A stretch of DNA of 64,000 nt from Ptiloglossa arizonensis (Eukaryota; Arthropoda; Insecta; Hymenoptera; Colletidae): assembly GCF_051014685.1 (NCBI RefSeq), contig NC_135061.1, forward strand, positions 2,441,029 to 2,505,028. Direction: 5' to 3'. The notes below the pieces were generated by a model that saw only the letters and a program-made list of their open reading frames with translations, was not told the DNA's origin and did not search any database. The translations under genes were made by a program, and so were the position numbers. Shown piece after piece: positions 33,731-45,199 of the stretch. The first letter of the stretch is position 1; each line of letters opens with the position of its first letter.

Positions 33731-34883
33731 TAACACAGTTGCGCAGCGGAGTATGGTTACGAACAACTGAGAGTGTAACGATCACCTCGGCACACCAATT
33801 GAAAAAATAGGAAAGATGGTATCGAACTTATCCACCATGCCTTGACTTCTCAAGCGCTCCATAGTGTCGTTGTATTCCAACGTAGATAAATTTCCACTTA
33901 TCCGTCACGAATTCTCGCTGAACCGGGCTCAGATCGTTGATCGTGGTGATATGGTTTTATAGGACCGCGCGAAGAGCGAAAGATTTCGTGAAAAGTTGGA
34001 GGTTGTAAGCATCCACGGGTTCCGCGGTGCTCGTTTCAGCCGGTGTTGCTGAAAGTGACTTAGAATCGGCTTTCGAGCGGGCAAAAGTTAATCCCGAAGC
34101 ATCGCTGGTACTTTAGCGGTATAGCGTTGCCGGATAGTCGGGTAATTTCGTTGGGATCTCTTCCGTGTCTCGCCATTCCCGTTGGTTGTTCGAGCTTTGA
34201 AGATTCTGATACTCAATCTCCTCGCTGAAGATTCTATTAAAATGTAGATCTTATCGATTGCGAGTTTGCAACGCAAAAGCGTTATCTTGTCAAAGGTGTC
34301 GCCACACGGTACGTATTCGGATAGGAGGGAGAGCTCTGTTACTTCCTCTCCCTAATCGTCTCGATTTGATATCACGAGAGCGAGCAAGTGGAAGTCAAAC
34401 TTGTCCCGATGTGTGCGTGTATTTACATAACAAAAACGATAATACCAAAATACTCATCGAACTCGTCAAATATACATAATAATTGATCTTCTCTAAATAA
34501 AATATCTCCTTAAAGATTAATTTAATTGTATCACTGAAAGGTTGAAACAATTCTAAATAACCTACTTTGCTCGTACAACCGCGAGGATAACCACGGTTTG
34601 TAATTGGACCACGGATGTTTGGACAAAGGTGTATTTTAATAAGATGAACTCGCTACGAGGGGACCAACTTCGAAATACGTTTCACGCGACGAAACGTTGC
34701 CATGGGATCCTGGACACTGGTGGATCGCGATTTATTTTCGCGAAATTTTCTCTTTGCACACGGTGGACCGTTTAAACGGGGATACTTTCACGTTAATTAC
34801 GGTTCCGTGAAAGAATCCTTCGCGAGGATGTTGCACCGTTTCGATGACGCTGTTCCTTCCTCGAGATCATCTTTCACGAAACT
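33731..34883. other. No gene seen
   Basis: About 33888-33925 (AGATAAATTTCCACTTATCC) repeats a phrase from about 30575, hinting that the DNA between was inserted or rearranged. Otherwise unique DNA. Confidence 0.4.
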
Positions 34884-35525
34884 GTAACATGGTTTTGTAT
34901 GGTTTTGCAATCTGAAATATTCTTCAATTTCAATAATTTTACAAACGGCACCGTTTCAAGGGCCACGATGACGTTGTTCCTTCCTCGAGATCATCTTTCA
35001 CGAAAATGTAACATCATTTACCTGAAATTTTTTCCAAATTCAATAATTTTACAAACGGCACCGTTTCAAGGGCCATAATGACGCTGTTCCTTCCTCGAGA
35101 TCATCTTTCATGAAAATGTAAGATTGTTTTGTATGGTTTTGCAATCTGAAATTTTCCTCAATTTCAATAATTTTACAAACAGCACCGTTTCAAGGGCCAC
35201 GATGACGTTGTTCCTTCCTCGAGATCATCTTTCACAAAAATGTAACATCATTTACCTGAAATTTTTTCCAAATTCAATAATTTTACAAACGGCACCGTTT
35301 CGAGGGGCACGATGACGCTGTTTTTTCCTCGAGATCATCTTTCACGAAAATGTAACATCGTTTTGTATCATTTCGCAACTTTAATTTTTTCCCAAATTCC
35401 ATAATTTTACAAACGGTACCGTCTCAAGGGCCACAATGACGCTGTTCCTTCCTTAAGATCACCTTTCACAAAAATATAACATCATTTACCTGAAATTTTC
35501 CCCAAATTCAATAATGTTACAAACA
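34884..35525. repeat. Dimeric array with alternating 124- and 110-bp units
   Basis: The phrase CAATAATTTTACAAACGGCA recurs at about 34931, 35041, 35165, 35275, 35399 and 35509, giving steps of 110, 124, 110, 124 and 110. The longer unit carries GTTTTGTATGGTTTTGCAAT and the shorter carries ATCATTTACCTGAAATTTTT. The array is therefore a 234-bp dimer repeated about two and a half times. Confidence 0.92.
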
Positions 35526-38346
35526 ACACCGTTCCGACGTATCTCGAGAATCATTCGTTTAATATTTCCACAATGCGCGGAACTTTTCGCTAACGAACAT
35601 TTCAAGAATTCCGCTCGAGACATTACCGCGAGTCTGAATTCAAATTTTCCCGCGCGAACGGGAAACGGTACTTACCATACGTTCTGTCCGTCCTTTGTAC
35701 ATTTTCCAAAATGACGCTAACGCTAAAGGAAGGAACAACTGAGAGATTGTTTCCCTCTCGAATCGTTGGTCTCGTTACAGTTCCGGGGACGAGAGAGTTG
35801 ACTTTGACTTTTAACGCGATCGCGTACGAGGAAGACGTTAGAGAGGTCCGAGAGGGGCTGAAAGCTGTCCGAGATTAGAATCGACGGGCGTGGGATCGGC
35901 TCGACGAAAGCGGTAGCTCGCACTCGCTCGATGTGTCTCGTAGCATGCACATCGAGTCGAAGAGCAAGCGCACGATAAAGGAGAGTGTATCGATCCCCGC
36001 GTCACGGGACCTTCTTTCGCTCCCTTTGTTTCCCGTTTCGTACCTTTCTCGCATTCCTTTTTCTTATCCGTTTCTCCTTGTACTTTCCCTTTATCCGTAC
36101 CTTTCCCTACTCTCTTGATCCCCACGATCTCTCCCTCTGTCACACTGGTCTCTCCCTTTCGTCTATTTCGACTTTCTCTTTGTTCACCCCGGATTCACTC
36201 CCCGGCACTGATCTCTTCCCCGGCGCCTACTTTGCCAGTGAAAACTGAAGATTGGAGTTTTATTCATTTACCATGCTATCCTGTGATAACGCCGCGACTG
36301 TGTTCGAGAATCCTGTACGTGTGTGCTGTGCAAATTCCGCGTTTTATCTCGAGAGCTTTTCTACTTCTCGCGATACCTCTGTGCTTTGATACACTGGCCG
36401 CACCGAGAGCTTTGACGATGTAACATCGGGTTACGTTATGCTTCTTATGGAATTTTAGCGGACACTCGAAACCGATGGTAATTATTCGCGTAACGCGTAA
36501 ACTTGTTTGTCGTTGGAACGATGTTTTTACTTTCGAAGATTTCCTTCGTCGAGTATCGCGAGAAGAGAATTCACGTTCGAATCCATTTGGAAGTCGAACG
36601 CGACGAACGAAACGTTTAATTTAACATCGATGGTATTTAATGCTTGGGAACATTCTCAAGCACGCGGAGCGATAAATAAAACCACCGAAACGTTTATTAT
36701 TCCTTTCGGTGAGCAATATAACTATCTAAAGTCTTGGACACTTATTGCTCTGGATATTACACGATACATTCTCGATGGTACAATAGCTGGGAATTTTCAA
36801 GAACGGTCAATTATTCTGACGAGTCGCTTATTTTTAACATTAATAGCCGGTATTAGTAATAACGTATATCGATTTTATAGGTACAGATTACGTACGAACT
36901 ATACTTTAGAATGTATTCTTTTCACTGGAAGATTGTATTATTTTTTTTCTTCTTTTTTTGGAGAATTTTTCCGTGCCGCGAAAAGAATGGTAATTGACTC
37001 CAGGCGCATAATTGTCACTGTTATCGCTCGTTATCCGAGCAATTAGCGTTTGACGAGTGTTTGTAACAGAAGAGCGCTTGTTAAAAATCGGACAAAAACC
37101 ATTCTGGTTGGTGCTCATCGTCCATTGTATTCATCGCGCAGTGTATAAAAACTAACAAGTTTTGTAATCGTTAGTAACTTTCGCGTTTACCACATTTACG
37201 CGACCAATGCGGAATAAAAGTATCGGTGCGTTTATTGAAAATGGAATTTTGTATCGTTGCGATTGAAAATGTGCAGTCATGAAATCGAAGCTCACGATTC
37301 GAGGATATTGGTAGAATTACATAGGATTCGAATAAACAACAGGAACAAATTTACATTACTGCAGAAACTCTCCCATCGATACTTCAAAAGATGTTATTTC
37401 TTTTTTTTTTTTTCTTCTTCCACGGTTAAAATTCTTGCATCAACCGTTTACTCGATAACGTGTTTCATTAGTCTCCTTCTACTTTTTTTTTTATCTTACC
37501 CACGTATATAAACAATTTCTTATTTCGAGATCCAAGAGACCGTGTCGACTTGCATCTATGCACCGATATCTTTTCTGTTCTTTATTATTCGATAAAATAA
37601 TACGATTACGAATTTTTATCGAGCGTCGATTACAACGCAAATTTTTGAACCTAAGAATTCTAAACCGAACGAACGTATTTTTCGTTAAAAATTCAAATCG
37701 GAAGAGAAAAATAGCGATGCTCGAAATGTTGCGTTCACGCTCGATGCGCGACACGTTGCAGTTTGACTGCAGTCGTGAGTGCAACTCGAGAAATTCCAAC
37801 GCGAGTTCAAAGATACTTTTGCAACGAAGGACACAAGTTCGAGGGATCGTTAAAATTCCGAATGGAAGGATTTGAATAAGGGAATAGAAATTTTACAATT
37901 CTTTTGCATGCTAAACACGCTTTGTATACGGAAATCCGGCTGTTACGTTTATCGTTATGTTCGCTAAACATTTATAGGCGATCACTGCACGCAATGCGGC
38001 AATGGACTCGGCTCCACGGTTGCCGATAATAATTAAAAAGCTTAATATGCAGAACGATCTTTGGTACGCGAGACCTACTCGAGGAATGAATTTTTCACTT
38101 AAAAGTAACGTAACAAGTGCACGTAAACGTGCACTCGGTACGAGTTTGTTTTCGAGCCGTAGAGAGTTTCGCATTTCGGTAATTTCTTTTCTCGAGGCGA
38201 GCAATCGCAACCGATTTAATTCTCCATTTACGTTTAGTGCGAGATATCTCGCACTTACGACATTGTTGTCCGTTCTCGAAAAACAACACGGATAGGATAA
38301 CCAGATCTATAATCGAACGTCTACGAGCTTGCATCGAGACGCTGGA
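35526..38346. other. Unique stretch; pyrimidine-rich part and unproven frames
   Basis: About 35990-36240 is C/T-rich on the plus strand. A frame at 36507-37046 is open for 179 codons but begins with TTG. From its first ATG it is about 139 codons, and it has no domain I recognise. A candidate 47-base minus-strand exon is listed separately. No RNA gene seen. Confidence 0.35.
35676..35722 (-). other. Candidate 47-bp minus-strand exon
   Basis: On the minus strand a pyrimidine-rich acceptor (GTTGTTCCTTCCTTTAG) precedes 47 bases, followed by a consensus donor, GTAAGTACC. Two of three frames are open: V-S-V-I-L-E-N-V-Q-R-T-D-R-T-Y, and L-A-S-F-W-K-M-Y-K-G-R-T-E-R-M. The peptide is not recognised and no neighbouring exon was found, so this is a splice-motif observation rather than a gene call. 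Confidence 0.25.
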
Positions 38347-38403
38347 CGATCGTTTCGAACATTTATTGCATCGTTTCGAACATTTATTTCATCGTTTCGA
38401 AGC
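38347..38403. repeat. 21-bp repeat, about 2.7 copies
   Basis: TCGTTTCGAACATTTATTGC and a near copy ending TTTCA, then a third start (TCGTTTCGAAGCA). Short local repeat. Confidence 0.8.
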
Positions 38404-39782
38404 ATCGAATCCATCACCAAAGTATTTATCACATTTATCACACTCGTTGCACTTTTCTATCGCGAGTACCTCGATCGGTGCATTATCTTGGCACCATATA
38501 AATTTTTTTATCCAACCGAGACAAGATCGTCGGTACATCCATCGCACGCAAATCTTTCTTAAGTGTTTCGACAATTTGAACAAATTTTGTCAAATTTTGT
38601 GCGTTGAAAAATGTCCGGAACTGCGCGAACTTCGTGGAGAAATATTGAGAAAGAACGGATATCGAATTTGTTGGATTCGTCGCGATTGTGACGTGGATTA
38701 GAAACGTGGATCGACTACGTTGGAATATCAGGAGAAAGAGAAAACAAAACAGGAAGAGAAATAACGAACGAATAACAGTGACAAAGTTTTTTCACGGTAA
38801 TGGAAGATAAAGAGATGAACGTTATTTTCATTCGAAGGTGAACCTTTTACTTTTTCATTTTTCTTCTCCCTTTCTTTTTTTTCTCTCGAGTCACGGAAAG
38901 ATTAATTGCTCGAGTACGCGACCACGCGAAAGTAAAACAGTTTTATTGCATATACATATATATATATATATATTTTTTTATACAGTAAATATAGACGCCA
39001 GATGGCGAGTGAATACCTATACGCAACGAGTGACTGCAGACGTTTAGCAAACACCGCAATTTATTGGATCATACGTCGAATATGTTTGGTTTGGTGGCTG
39101 TGCCGTTCGTACTGGCAATTTTCTGTTTGTTATAGTTAGACGATCGACGGCTGACAATATTTGTACGTGTGCGTGCACAACGAGTCCGATTTGTGACGTT
39201 ACCTTGAGCTTCGCAGAAAGAAAAGAAATAGAAACGTGCACGTTAGATCGACGATGATTTAACAACGTTTGCAAACATTGCATCGAACTTGATTAAAGTC
39301 TACCTATCGCGTTCCGTTTCCATCGCGTTATTTATGAAATTATCGTTTATGAAATCGGTACTTTGAAAGCACGAATGCTTTGTTGGAAGAACACACTCGG
39401 TGAAAATTCCGTGGCTTTAATTACACGGCACGTTGGAAACTGGATAATTGCGGAGATACGAGATTGAAAATTCTTCTTGGTATCGAAATTCGTGCAATAG
39501 TCCAAGTATGCAATTTGGTAAAAAGGAGCCCTGGATACGATTATATTACACGGTCTATACTTACGGTTACACGGTGTACACTTATGGTACCTGTGTATTG
39601 GCCTTTTCACGTTTACTTACCGCTAAGTGCATATACTTTTAATCGACGATACGATGCAACGAACGAGATTCGCGTGCAATTATCCAGGTAGCATTTATCG
39701 AATTCTGTACTATTATAGAAAATGGGTAAACCCATAGAATCTGTAGTTACTTGTTACAACGTATGTTACTTTTAACGTAAAA
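38404..39782. other. No gene seen; contains a TA microsatellite
   Basis: A TA dinucleotide run lies at about 38955-38975, followed by a T run. The remainder is unique AT-rich DNA. Overlapping open frames on both strands at 38237-38701 have no recognisable domain. Confidence 0.4.
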
Positions 39783-40102
39783 TTTGTTCGTATTTGTTCG
39801 TGTTTGTTCGTGTTTGTTCGTATTTGATCGTATTCGATCGTATTTGTTCGTATTTGTTCATATTTGTTCGTATTTGTTCGTATTTGTTCGTATTTGTTCG
39901 AGTTTGTTCGTATTTGTTCGTATTTGTTCGTATTCGTTCGTATTCGTTCGTATTCGTTCGTATTCGTTCGTATTCGTTCGTATTTGTTCGTATTTGTTCG
40001 TATTTGTTCGTATTAGTTCGTATTTGTTCGTGTTTGTTCATATTTGTTCGTATTTCTTCGTATTTGTTCGTGTTTGTTCGTGTTTGTTCGTATTTGTTCG
40101 TA
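39783..40102. repeat. 10-bp minisatellite TTTGTTCGTA, about 32 copies
   Basis: The unit TATTTGTTCG is repeated at a strict 10-base step with point variants (TGTTTG, TATTCG, TTGATCG, TTGTTCA). A central block of about seven units uses CGTATTCGTT. Long frames are open on both strands (F-V-F-V-R-I-C-S-Y-L repeats on plus, T-N-T-N-K-Y-E-Q-I-R repeats on minus) because the unit lacks stops. Ten is close to one helical turn, so every unit faces the same side of the DNA. Confidence 0.95.
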
Positions 40103-40682
40103 AAACAGATTCTTTCCAAATAATGGTCTATACAAGTGGCAATACCTTGACGATTGACGTAATAATAATAAATCTAATCGATCTACTTCTTCCAGAAAAT
40201 TGAAAATGGCAGAACCTCAAATATTTGTCACCAAATTCGAAATTCTGGAGCAAACATCGTCGATCTGTAATCATTGCGAGAACACACTCCTCTGGGAGTA
40301 TTTAAGACGCGTTAACTATTCAACTGTCGATTCGAGACGAGTTTCAAGGTTTCGACGTGCGTTATTGCAATCACCAACGTTATCTGTGTTTCGAATCAGT
40401 CGTTCAGGATTAAATTGACGAGCGGTAGGTTCGATCGAGCGTGTCCATAACGATCGATCTAGTCTTGGTAACTGCTGGAGAATTTTTTTTTTAAATACAA
40501 GTAGAACAGTGTATTTTTACACCTGGAGAATAGTTTGCTTGCGATGTATAGATTGTTGGTTAGCAAGTGGGCAAACTAATTTCTTCCAGAAAAGATATTC
40601 AATGGAAACGATCTCGAAAATTGAATAGTCACCTTGTAGAGGATTTAGAGACGAATTTATCGATCCAAGGATTGCAGTAAAT
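40103..40682. other. No feature seen
   Basis: Unique DNA between the 10-bp minisatellite and a 190-bp duplication. A 72-codon frame at 40200-40418 has no recognisable domain. Confidence 0.4.
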
Positions 40683-41062
40683 GTGTCAATAATAGGTGAG
40701 TTTGTTGTACACTGATTATACATAAAAAATGACACCTCGGTTCTTTGTTCTCGTCTTTCAATTATTTCGTCGCGATTCGTTCTTCAGCAATGACGAATAA
40801 GACAACTACGCGCGTTAAACTCTAAAATGCAACCAAAGTGCATTCGCGAGCCAATGCATCGCATTTGGAAAAGTGTCAATAATAGGTGAGTTTGTTGTAC
40901 ACTGATTATACATAAAAAATGACACCTCGGTTCTTCGTTTTCGTCTTTCGATTATTTCGTCGCGATTCGTTCTCGACCAATCACGAACGAGACAGCAGCC
41001 ACGCGCGTTAAACTCTAAAATGCAACCAAAGTGCATTCGCGAGCCAATGCATCGCATTTGGA
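40683..41062. repeat. 190-bp tandem duplication
   Basis: GTGTCAATAATAGGTGAGTT begins copies at 40683 and 40873. Both end in CGAGCCAATGCATCGCATTT. The second copy differs by small insertions and substitutions. Confidence 0.9.
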
Positions 41063-41795
41063 AAATATCTCGAAACGTAGCCCCTGATCGAACTTCGCGA
41101 AGTTGTCGGAGAACAGTCGAAACTATTCGACAATTTCAACGGCCAGGACGAACTTGAAACGATCGACAACGTCGAAGAAGACGAATCGATTACGTATTGA
41201 TACGACGATGCATCAGCCATTGCGACAGCGATCCTCGAACAGACGAAACGATCGGTAAACGCTTTGTATGCGAATATCGACGTAACGTACGACCCTGTTC
41301 CGTCCTCGATACAAGTGGAGTATTCTATCAATGTTTGGCCACTTATTCGTGGGACAACTCGTAGAAGAATACCAACCCGGAAATTGTAGACGCTGGTAAT
41401 GAAATTACTTTAAAGTGAAAGTCCACAGATAGTTGCACGGGAAGAGATTACAGGATTTTAATGAAGAGTGTGTTCAAGTAATGCTGTTTGCTCTCGTCTG
41501 CGAATCCATCTTTCCTTCCGCAATCACCGTGGTTGCATTTATCGAGGTATCCACTGTACTTATTTTATTCACGATATTTGATTCGTTCTCCGGAAGTGTA
41601 CATCCCTCGTAGTCGAAAAGAAACGAAACATCCGAGAAATTCTTACGTCACGCTAGTGGATGATTACCGGTGATGGGATTAAGTGTATTGCAAACATTAT
41701 CGAAATGGTCTAATAGCGAATCCATGGATATAAAAGATCACGGATTTTGTTTAAGATTTTTGGTCTGGAAAGTTAGCGTTAAAGATCACGATCTT
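41063..41795. other. No feature seen
   Basis: Unique DNA. Frames here are short or overlap on the two strands, and no domain was recognised. Confidence 0.4.
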
Positions 41796-42141
41796 TCTTA
41801 ATACACTTAAATAATTTTCACGCGTTGTTTTACCGGGTATTTTTCCACGATTAATTTCCCAGCTGTCTAGACGTCGCAGCACTCGTTAAAAGTCTTCGAG
41901 CGCGTCCAAGTTCGTGACTTTTATCGAGGAGTACACCTTTTTCCCCGAGAAATAATTTCTTTTCATTTCTGATAGTGTATGTCTCAATTTTGCAATTTCG
42001 CACGACGATCCATCAGTGTACTTTTCCACGATTAATTTGCCGTCTGTCTAGATGTCACGTGTCAAGTTTCAGGTTAATCGGTTTGACGGTTTAAAAATAA
42101 CGCGAAATTCAAATCCACCGGTGACGATTGGGACACCCTGT
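41796..42141 (-). mobile_element. GGGTGTCCC-family 5' end with internal deletion
   Basis: It ends at about 42140 with CGGTGACGATTGGGACACCC followed by TGTTA. The family 5' segment (TTTAAAAATAACGCGAAATT, CGTCTGTCTAGATGTCACGT) appears twice, near 41855-41880 and 42030-42060, with ACTTTTATCGAGGAGTACAC between, as also seen in the plus-strand copy at 6658-7150. It is a minus-orientation copy lacking its 3' end. Confidence 0.7.
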
Positions 42142-42429
42142 TAAAATGGCTCCTGTACAGAGGGGGGTGTTCTCTGCTTTAAAATTGAAAAGTAGAAACA
42201 AGGGTTGATATTTCTGCAATGTTCCGTCAAAATCAACATCTAACGATTGTTTCCTTCGCGGTTGAAAAATTTAGATCAATTACGATGATTCTCTGCTTTC
42301 GAAAAGGGACCATTTACGAGTCCATTGAACAAAGCGAGGGGAATCCTTTTCGAAATGTAAAAAAATATTTCATCGGCGATGGAAAGAAAGAAAGAAAAAA
42401 AGAACGAAAAGAAGGGAAATCTTCCGCGC

Positions 42430-42561
42430 TGATGAACCTACTTTTCCACGATTAATATCCCATCTGTCTAGATGTCACGTGTCGAGTTTTGGGTCAATCG
42501 GTTCGACGTTTGAAAAATAGCGGGAAATTCAAATCGACCGGTGACGATCGGGACACCCTAT
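42430..42561 (-). mobile_element. GGGTGTCCC-family 5' end fragment
   Basis: The family segment (TTCCACGATTAATATCCCAT to AAAAATAGCGGGAAATTC) closes with CGACCGGTGACGATCGGGAC and ACCC. No partner end. A purine-rich run of GAAA repeats precedes it near 42383-42420. Confidence 0.7.
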
Positions 42562-42636
42562 ATACTTAGGACAATCGAAACACGTTTAGATCGATTCTCG
42601 TGCGTCGATCGATCGTATCGAATACCTCTAGATATA

Positions 42637-42905
42637 GAGTGTCCCGATCGTCACCGGTCGATTTCCTTTTTGAATAAAACTCAAACGGTTTAAGTACTTT
42701 CAATATTTCTTTTTTTATCTAAAAGTACAAACTTGGGAGTTAATAACGGAGTACCTAAATAATTTTTACTCGTAATTTTATCGTGTACTTTTCCCCGATT
42801 AACTTCCCATCTATCTGGACGACACACGTCGAGTTTCAGGTTAATCGATTCGACGTTTCAAAAATAGCGGGAAATTCAAATCGACCGGTGATGATCGGGA
42901 CACCG
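42637..42905 (-). mobile_element. 269-bp MITE, GGGTGTCCC family, copy A
   Basis: Both ends are present, with TA outside each. The left is GAGTGTCCCGATCGTCACC, at 42637. The right is GGTGATGATCGGGACACCG, ending 42905. The 3' family segment sits inside the left end (ACTTGGGAGTTAATAACGGA) and the 5' segment inside the right (CCGATTAACTTCCCATCTAT), so the element lies in minus orientation with nearly all coding sequence deleted. Confidence 0.88.
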
Positions 42906-42947
42906 TATATACTTAGGTTGACACCCGTAGACACCCTTCTAGACATA

Positions 42948-43216
42948 GTGTCCCGATCGTCACCGGTCGATTTACTTTTTGAATAAAACTCAAACGGTTT
43001 AAGTAATTTCGACATTTCTTTTTTTATCTAAAAGTAGAAACTTGGGAGTTAATAACGGACTGCCTGAATAATTTTCACGCGTAATTTCATCCTGTACTTT
43101 TCCCCGATTAACTTCCCATCTATCTAGACGACACACGTCGAGTTTCAGGTTGATCGATTCAACGTTTCAAAAATAGCGGGAAATTCAAATCGACCGGTGA
43201 CGATTGGAACACCCTG
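42948..43216 (-). mobile_element. 269-bp MITE, GGGTGTCCC family, copy B
   Basis: The same length and structure as copy A 43 bp upstream, in the same orientation, with TA at both ends (42946-42947 and 43217-43218). Copies A and B share the deletion point (AATTTTTACTCGTAATTTTA versus AATTTTCACGCGTAATTTCA). They therefore descend from one deleted ancestor, either by separate transposition or by segmental duplication. Confidence 0.88.
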
Positions 43217-44176
43217 TACGATCATTGTACCACCGGGTTACGCGGACCAATCCCTACGCGTTATAACAAACAGTACATCGTAATCCAAATTTGACAACAC
43301 ATCCAACCACAAAGAATCTAAAAGAACAATTTCCACCGAGACAATAATAAATATCTCGCACCGTGGCAACGAGAAGGATCGTTTCGCGCGTGTCCCAAGC
43401 GGTCCGCGAGCGTCGGAGCGTCAAGGGATTACAAGAATAGCCGTTTGAAAAAAACAAAAAAAAAAAAAAAAAAAAGAAGAAAATATGCAGCTTTTAGCTC
43501 GCTCAAAATCCGTTTACCAGACACCTGTAACCCACCGGTGTGCCATTAATTCCGGCAGCAATATTCCACCACGGATCGTTTGTAATTGGCGTTCTTGTTG
43601 CTCGGTTCATAAATACGTTGAACACATTGCCGCGTGACGCGATTTCATTGTACCTAGCGCTCTTTAATTACGAGATCCTTGTCCCGTTGAAAATATAAAC
43701 GGCGTAGAAGTTTCACAAAGGTTGGTACTGAACGGTTACATCATACGGTGTACGAGAACCGGAAACCGTTTCAAGGAGTGGGGTAACGTAGGGGTGAATT
43801 TAACGGTTCGCGAGGCAGCTCTCTGCTACCTCGGTGTGGTTTACCTACGGATGTTATTTGCAGTAGGTCAAGGAAAACTTGGCACGTATTTGTTAATATT
43901 TGCAAGCCGCTTTCGAGTTGCGGGGGCATTTTCTCGAAATGTTCGTTCAAGGTAATGACCGCAGTTAGCGCGTGTTCGAAGTTCCCTTCTGGGTGTGCTT
44001 TACCGGAAGTAGGCCGGCCTCTGGAAGCAATCCGCGGCCGTACGCTCGCCTCTTCGTTCCAGAAGCGGCGGAAAGTCTGAAATAGCGCGGTAACGTCGGG
44101 TTAAGATTATTCTCGACCGTCCGCAATCCTACGAGCAATGTTTTTCTCGAAAAACGCAGAATAGAGACTTTTCCTG
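43217..44176. other. Unique stretch, CpG-rich in its right half
   Basis: An A run lies at about 43447-43475. GC increases from about 43900. A 77-codon frame at 43722-43955 is not supported by splice signals or domains. Confidence 0.4.
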
Positions 44177-44220
44177 GCGGAGGAGGAGGCGGAGGAGGAG
44201 GAGGCCGAGGAGGCGGCGCC
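44177..44220 (+). repeat. GGA/GGC purine-rich triplet run
   Basis: GGCGGAGGAGGAGGCGGAGG and on to GGCGGCGCC: an imperfect GGA/GGC triplet tract with G runs of two. It could form triplex or two-tetrad G-quadruplex structures, and it is the most G-rich spot in the window. Confidence 0.75.
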
Positions 44221-44549
44221 GTTCCATCGAATTTCTCTTTCCTCGGAGCGTCTACACCGCTCGCGTCTTTGCGCGTGTTCTTACGCGGCTTAAAAGGAAA
44301 CGCTAACGAACATATTTCCGAGCGAACACATTGGCTCGCCGAATGACTGAAAGAAGCTGGAACTTGGCACCGTTTTCGACGTCCTTACACTTTTTACGCT
44401 CAGACGAGAAAGCATTCGGGGGACGAGGCCCCTGTTGTTCACAAACCGGGAACTTCTTGCGATATTGTAGCGTTTATTTATTGCGCACGATTATGCGGCG
44501 AACGTGTCTCGAGCGTTCGCTATGGAACGGTTCAATGGGGGATCCCGCG

Positions 44550-44885
44550 CGGAGAAAAGTCAACAATTTTCGGGAAATTTTGCCGAATTTTTTTGCCCCA
44601 ACTTACTACGTGAAAAGTTCTTTGAATATTTTTGCGGGGAAAAGTCAACAATTTTGGGGAAATTTTGCGAATTTTTTTTCTCAACTTACTACGTGAAAAG
44701 TTCTTTGAATATTTTTGCGGAGAAAAGTCAACAATTTTGGGGAAATTTTGGCGAATTTTTTTTTGAAGTTACTACGTGAAAAGTTCTTTGAATATTTTTG
44801 CAGAGAAAAGTCAACAATTTTGGGGAAATTTTGCGAATTTTTTTTCAAGTTACTACGTGAAGAGTTCTTTGAATATTTTTGCGGA
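44550..44885. repeat. Tandem array, 4 units of about 83-86 bp
   Basis: GAGAAAAGTCAACAATTTT recurs at about 44552, 44637, 44720 and 44803, followed each time by TACTACGTGAAAAGTTCTTT and GAATATTTTTGC. Units differ mainly in the length of the T run. Confidence 0.9.
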
Positions 44886-45199
44886 GGATATATTGTAGAT
44901 ATAACTTTCAGCTTTGTTGAAAATTTTAATGATTGTAGAAATGCTCCAAGTTTGGAAAACAAACAATTATTTTTGTCCTGTAAAAGGACTTTAAACGTTT
45001 GTGAAAAATTAAATAATTAACATGTTGGAAAAATCGTAGGCTACGGTGTAGAATACTCTGTGCAGAATGTTTCTATAAAATTTTAAGTAAATCGGCACAC
45101 TAACTTTCAGAAAATAAAAAAAAGGGGGCTGTTTTTCTTAAGGAACTTCAAATTTTAACCAAGGGACTCAATTTTTCGGACGAAAATTAATTAATCTGA
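44886..45199. other. No feature seen
   Basis: AT-rich DNA between the 83-bp array and a run of transposon pieces. Confidence 0.4.

Noticed and set aside
35010..35500. Minus-strand TTTCAG|GTAAAT motifs resembling recursive splice sites
   Set aside because: They recur as part of the 110-bp repeat unit and lack a pyrimidine tract (the upstream bases are A-rich).
36507..37046. 179-codon plus-strand frame
   Set aside because: It starts at TTG. From the first ATG only about 139 codons remain, with no recognisable domain or splice context. Not strong enough for a gene call in stop-poor CpG-rich DNA.
39772..40203. Open frames of 109-139 codons on both strands (FVFVRICSYL and TNTNKYEQIR repeats)
   Set aside because: By-products of the 10-bp repeat. 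Both strands cannot plausibly code across the whole array.
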